DNA of 11,347 nt from Ichthyophonus hoferi. Taxonomy: Eukaryota > Opisthokonta > Ichthyosporea > Ichthyophonida > Ichthyophonidae. Below are positions 1 to 6,374 of this stretch, piece by piece (position 1 is the stretch's first letter; each line of letters starts with the position of its first letter). The notes under the pieces are model-generated. The model saw only the letters and a list, made by a program, of their open reading frames with translations, had not been told where the DNA came from and searched no databases. The translations under genes and the position numbers were made by a program. Where the stretch lies: contig NAOQ01000048.1 in the NCBI GenBank assembly GCA_002751075.1, forward strand, positions 108,727-120,073, in the 5' to 3' direction.

Positions 1-372
1 GTATTATGTATATATATATATATGTATGTATATATGTATGCATGTATGTATGTATGTATGTTATGTATATATGTATGTATGTATGTTAGGTATATATGTA
101 TGTATGTATGTATATATACTGAAGTATGAGGATATACCCTAACACATTAAGAGTGATTGATATTTACTAGATAGTTTTAGAGGTGGTAAACCAGTGTACT
201 TGCAAGTGGTATTACAACATATACAGCGGAGTAAAGACAAGAGAAAAGGCAGACACACATATACAATGTAATATGAACGATAGAATATGCTCTATAACGG
301 CAGAAAGCAGACATAGTAACACAGTAACGCAGTCAATCACGGTCGCTTCGCATAGCGTGACCCTTGACCTAC
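1..372 (-). other. WDHD1 intron 18 (partial)
   Basis: No further exon is found here. The expected next block (human MLNRGLGNTWTP) needs tryptophan codons, and none occurs in a usable frame. The left third is TATG/TA repeat. Positions 330-362 hold a short GC-richer patch around CGGTCGCTTCGCATAGCGTGA, with a small GC-rich inverted repeat of unknown meaning. Confidence 0.7.
5..118. repeat. (TATG)n / (TA)n simple repeat
   Basis: Alternating ATGT and ATAT runs over about 115 bp with one GTTAGG interruption. Lies in the partial intron 18. Confidence 0.9.
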
Positions 373-469
373 CCTAACAACCCCTGCTGTGTCATAGGTC
401 ACTCCGGCTCCTTGATCATTGAATCCCATCCACTCTAGCTTAGACCCCGGGGAAAGGGCTAGAGGTATA
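373..469 (-). CDS. WDHD1: WDHD1 exon 18 (SepB, last exon in window)
   Basis: Acceptor after the pyrimidine tract CTGCCTCCCCCTATAG. Reads IPLALSPGSKLEWMGFNDQG then AGVTYDTAGVVR, matching human DPLPLTRKSYLAWIGFSAEGTPCYVDSEGIVR. A nearer AG (CCTCTAG, 11 bases in) breaks phase. Ends AGG before donor GTAGGT, phase 0. Read-through meets a stop 14 codons on, so the next exon should lie left of the window. Residues 611-643. Confidence 0.92.
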
Positions 470-3400
470 CTATAGGGGGAGGCAGAGGGTTATAATAGAG
501 AGAGGAAGAGAGAGGGATATATATATAGAGAGAGAGAATATGCAGAGGGATACTTCTATGTATATGACAACGAGGTATCAATAGCTTCATGTATATCATG
601 TGTATATAAAGAGAGAGAGATATATATATATACATGTACTGCATATGCAGGGACCAAGAGAGGGCCGTGACACCTACCAGCGACCCACATCCATCGCTTC
701 TGTGATATCATATAATATATAAAGTAGATCCTGGTCCGCCCCAGCCAATGCTCGGTGCATGGCCACTGCTAGTTTATTTTCACGTCCTGCTAGCGCCACC
801 ACAGGTCCCGACAGGCTGTGAATTGACTGTTGCAACCCTGTAATAGAAAATATACGAAGTAGGTTCTGGTAGTTGGAGTGTATACAAGAGAGGTGAGTGA
901 CATGTGGTTGGTTGCACCATATATGGATAAGACATGAGTTATATATATATATATATAGGTCGTGGAAAAGTGAATAAAAGCCCAATAGTTGGCAGAGAGC
1001 ATTCAGATAAAGGTACGTGGTCCTTCTATTAGTGGGAAGGAGAGATGATTAAAATATAACTCTTAATTCTTATTGGCTTCATACAAATACTTGCTGTTAT
1101 TATCTCTCACTGGTTGGTTGTTAATAAGCATATCAAAGCCTACTTATAATTACAGAGATCGGGTTAAGATATGCCTTTTATAGAGATCAAAGGGTGGCAA
1201 GCAATCATTACCATATTATTATAGGCTAGAGAAACAATAAATTTTTTTCTTGTCATAGCACAATGATCAGCTAGTGTATAATATATATCCTATGATTTCA
1301 AACCAATCCGGAGAAACTGTTCTTTGCCAGACACAGGACAACCTAATAGCCCATATAAGGAAAAATCAACCATCCATCAGGGCATCACAGGTATCCCCCA
1401 CCATCCATACCAAATAAAGAAGAATAGTGTCGTCATATACCAGTTACCAGGGCTCACCTTGTCTGTTGCCACAGCCACCCATCTATCGCCTAGGGCCACA
1501 CACAGGGCACTCTCCCCTATTGGTAGAGGCACGGTCCAATCACTAGTGGGTCCGGCCCAGCCTTCAAAGTGTTTCACACAGATCTGATTGGATACAGCAT
1601 GCAGTATTAGTGTGGGCCCCTATAGGATAGGATACCTATTTAGGTGTACATATATAACCATCAAGCATTGGTTAGTTAAAAATATATATTAAAATATATT
1701 AAAATACACATATCTCTCTCCATTCTAAGTCATAGCGGTTAAGAGGGGAAGGAACAAGGGGTGGCTGTGATGATAAGGATGACAGGAGGGATATTGCATA
1801 TATGCATGTAGTAGTGTAGTATAGTATAGTGTGGTCTAATATATTATAGTGCAGCATATGTATATATGTATATATGTATATGTATATAGTATAGTGTAAT
1901 ACATGTATATATGTGGAGAGCCAGATAAAGGAAAGAGTACAGATAGATGCATAGATGACCTGAGAATAAGAGAATATTAATTAACCAATCCAAAATATAG
2001 ATTAGTAACACATGACATGACTCAATAATAACCAACGAACAACCGTTTACCGTTGATGGAAGGGTTTTATCGGACTGATTGGCAAACACTGCAGCTCTAT
2101 CTCCCAGGGCGGCCAATGTAAAGCCATAATTATCAGTAAAATGAATATTACGACGGCCCTCTAGATCGTGGAACTCCTAGACAGGGATTGGGTATTAGTT
2201 TATCTAGTAGTTCTAATTGGATGTTATACGTGGGCTATAGGAGTATATATGAATGTAGAAAGAGAAGGAATGCATCACGAGGATGGGAGGAGAAAAGAAT
2301 ATTAAGATCGTATGTTATAGGTTATATATCCCGTATTCTATCTACCAGATCATAGTGTCTATTGGCTATCGTACAGTTTATAAACAGCATAATAAAGCAG
2401 TAAACCAAGGTAGCCCAATAGAAAAAGCAGAATAAAGAGCTCGATCATACAATGTCCACTGTGTGGTACGTCATCTCATCCCTGGTGAGAATTAAGCCAA
2501 TCATATTGTAGGCCAGATATTTGCGCCTACCGGGACCTTCCTCTGTACTTCCTGGTTGAAAGGCCTCCTGCCGATTAGCTGTAGGGCAATGGGAAGAAAC
2601 AATGAGATAGATGTATTAACCCTTATATATATCTTTACTATTAATAACCAGTGTAGGTAGATCCAAGGACGTGTGTTCATACATACAGACACATACATAT
2701 ATATTCATATGCATATCTTCTCGTTTGACAGAGGGACCAAAGGTAGAAAAAGATGTGGAAGCAAAAGAAAAGAATTCTTCCAGATGTAATTAATTAGGAA
2801 GGAATGTGATAAGATATAAATAAGAAGGAATGTGATCAGATATAATTAAGAAGGAATGCAATCTAATATAAGTAGGAAGGAATGTGATGAAATATAATTA
2901 AGAAGGAATGCAATCTAATATAAGTAGGAAGGAATGTGATCAAATATCAATAGGAAGAAATGTGATCAGATATAACCAGTGACAACTACACACATATAAG
3001 TTTCTTCATGACCAGTTTGGCAGCCTTTCTCTTAATCTCGTCAACATCGACCGCATGATCCTCCTCCACCACAAAGTCCGATAAATCGCGATCTAGATCT
3101 TCCCCTGTAACCATTGGATGGCGAGAGTTATCATTTTTGACAATCACACATTATAGTTATGTTGATATCCAAGTAAATGTCAGTGTTTGAAGTTATATAT
3201 ATATATAGGAGAGCATGGGCGTACAAAGGTATGCATGCATAAGCAGATATGTATGTACATAGATAGGTATATATCCCTACAAGAAAGCTAGGACATGACT
3301 ATAGACCAGTAGCTATGCGTATACAGACGAGTGTTGGTATGTCGAGAAAAGTAAAGGCGTAGATGAAAGGGCAGGTCAATGCTAAGATTTAATTGGTTGG

Positions 3401-6332
3401 GAGAGGTAAGATAAAATATGAGGGGGGTATGTGATTGACGGATTGCATTCAACATAAAAGCTCATTTTGACGTAAATCTAAATACCTATTGGTTCAGATT
3501 AATCGACAGTACTAGAAGGGGTGAGAGATAATTATATTACTACAATGCCATTGGCTGATATTAAATATAACAAATACAATGCCATAATATAATTGGGTAT
3601 TTCTTCAGGAGGGGTGAAGTTTGAAGTAGAGACTGGATCTACACAAAAAGATTACTGGAAGATAGGGTTGCATGCAGTAGATCCAATATATACCTTCCTG
3701 ATTGGTGGAGAATTCTGTTTTCTTAGTGGCTATTTCCTCCTTTTTAGTAGTCTCAGTAGCAGCGGATTTAACTTTACCCTCCTCTGCCCCCTGACCAACC
3801 AGAATATTTTTTAGTCAGACTATACCTAATAGGTAGCATAGCACGTATGTCATAATAACGTCACAGATATTATACACAATACAACGATGCGTTTGGTCTA
3901 TGTTACGTAAGATACATACATGGTCCTAATCCTTTTAGGCAAAGTAATGCAATATATAATATATATATCTTCTATACCTCTACATGTCATTACTGGCTAT
4001 TTGTACCACACAAACCTTACCCAGGCCTCTTTCCCCTAGTTTAAACAAACACTTTCCTATCTCTTTCCCCGTCTCTCTCCCACTCACCTTAGTCCTACCA
4101 TCAGCCTTTACTGCATCATCATCACTCTGTATATCATCAGGGTGAATGCCATCCAATATATCGTTGGTTACCATGGTTACGGTTGCCTAGAAATTTGGCG
4201 CAAGGTTTTGTTATAAGAAATATGACTCGATATGCAAGGATGAGTAATTGCTGAGTAAACGATTGGGGGAAAGGTACTGAAAGCCAATAAAAACAAATAA
4301 AGGCGATATAGAATGGCACTATTTCATTGGTGTGCAGATAAAAGAGGGCCCATATTATTAGTGGAATTTAATCCTTCTATATTTATAGATTTATATACGA
4401 AGTTATTGGGGAGAAAATGAACAAAAAGACAGAAAGTTATAGTAGTGTAGTAACATACTAGAAAACCTGATGGATAAAATAGGAAAACAGGAGGGAGGGC
4501 ATAATAAGAGCTAAGAGAAAGAATGAGAGTGAGAGTGAGAGAGAGAGAGAGAGAGGGAGAGAGGGATAAAGAATTACATCATCACCAATAGATGGCCTTG
4601 CACCAATCACAGCATTAATCTCCCATAATGCCCATCCGCCTTCTGCATCCGCCTGTAGAATTGCAGAAATGTCATGAAATATATGGTACGCTATTAGCCA
4701 ATAGTCATGCTACTATATTTATATTTATACCATTCCTTTCTTCCCTTATACATATTTCCATTGATCATTAGTCAGTGATATATACTGGATGGATAGAAGG
4801 TTATGATTAAGAGGCGGAGGAGAGAGAGAGCGAAAAGAAGTAGGATAGTACATATAATAGATGATAAGAGAGATAATACAGAGGAGAGGAATGAGTACAT
4901 AGGCTAAGGTGTTGGTCTGTGGGTGCCAGGCAATATCCGTCACTATGACGCCATCATTACCCTTCCACCTGTGATAAACGTGGATTAGTTATAAAGTCAT
5001 GCTCAAACATACACTATCATAACTTTCAATTGGTTCAATAAGTTCAAAAACTAAACAAAATCACTATATAAGAAGCTATTACCTACTTCCAAGGTATCAT
5101 TTAAACCAACAAATATAAACAACCAATAGAACTTTCAGCCAAATATTTCTTAGCTAACCGGTTTTAGTTTTATTTCCTTAGTGTTGCTAACATGGTTTAT
5201 ATATCTACTCTGAGGAGCTCTTTAATTGCAAAAATAAAAATAAGCATTATGATTGGTGCATTAATGCCTACCTATTTATAATAGTACGAGTAGCAGGATC
5301 CCAGATCACAATCTGACCGTCCAATCCAGCCGAGGCCAACAGGGAGCCATTGGGTGAATATTTTATCACTGAGATCGGCTGTAGTGATAAGCTGGATATA
5401 AATGCTATAATCTGATCCGGGTGGAATGTACCAATAGAACACACTCATGAACTGTTGTCAGAGTTAAACTATCTATATATAGTAATCCCATATCTAGGAA
5501 ATAAAGAAACAAATAGAACGATAGATAGCGAGCAGTAGGTAGAGGAGGCAAATATATTTTAGCAGATCGGAGAAGTGATTGGCGAGGATATTAATCGCAC
5601 CTGTTTATGACCCCCCTTTAGAGCCTGCATCTGCTGCCACGTGTCTCTGTGAAACAAATGAACATCTGCGATAGTATTACGTAAGAACTATATGCACATC
5701 CTCGTGGTCTTGGCTGGCCTATGAGTTATTGGCTTATAATCACGTAGGCGCAGAGGCTAATAATGCCAATAAAACAGCCAATATATATGTGATTTCCTTT
5801 TGAAACACACATACCCACATATATACATACACCATATATATAGTTAAACCATCACACAATAGTCTTCAGTTTGTAAAATAAGATATGTACATACACGGAC
5901 CAAAGGTAAGTTACTATTATACTACTATGATGCTACTATCCTACTACTATGATACTACTACTATACTACTATCATACCATGACCATATTACTATGATACC
6001 ACTATGATACTACAATCATACCATTGCCAACAGGGAGAGCTAGCATCTCTCCATCCTGACTCCAGTCAGGTTGACAACGACCACTTTCTAGTCTATATAT
6101 ATCGAGAAAGAAAGAGAGAGAATCAATAGAAAAGAGAAAAGAATAGTGCATGTGTTTATATGACAGTCAAAGAGAGTGTGTTAATATTGGTAGGTGTTGG
6201 TATCAGTGTGCTTTCAGTAGAGATCTTTACTTAGTAATAGTAATAGTAAATAATTAATAATTAGTAATAGTAATAGTAAATAATTAATAATTAGTAATCG
6301 TAATAGAAATTAATTAGTAATTAGTAATAATA

Positions 6333-6374
<42 letters not shown>

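Noticed and set aside
183-377. Plus-strand open frame of 64 codons
   Set aside because: It runs antisense over intron 18 and the edge of exon 18, has no recognisable domain and no splice support.
1324-1587. Plus-strand open frame of 87 codons
   Set aside because: Shadow of WDHD1 exon 16, which aligns clearly on the other strand.
5890-5911. Microexon between exons 6 and 7
   Set aside because: It seemed needed to supply the missing strand, but the acceptor at 5666 for exon 7 supplies VHLFHR with correct phase and good alignment.
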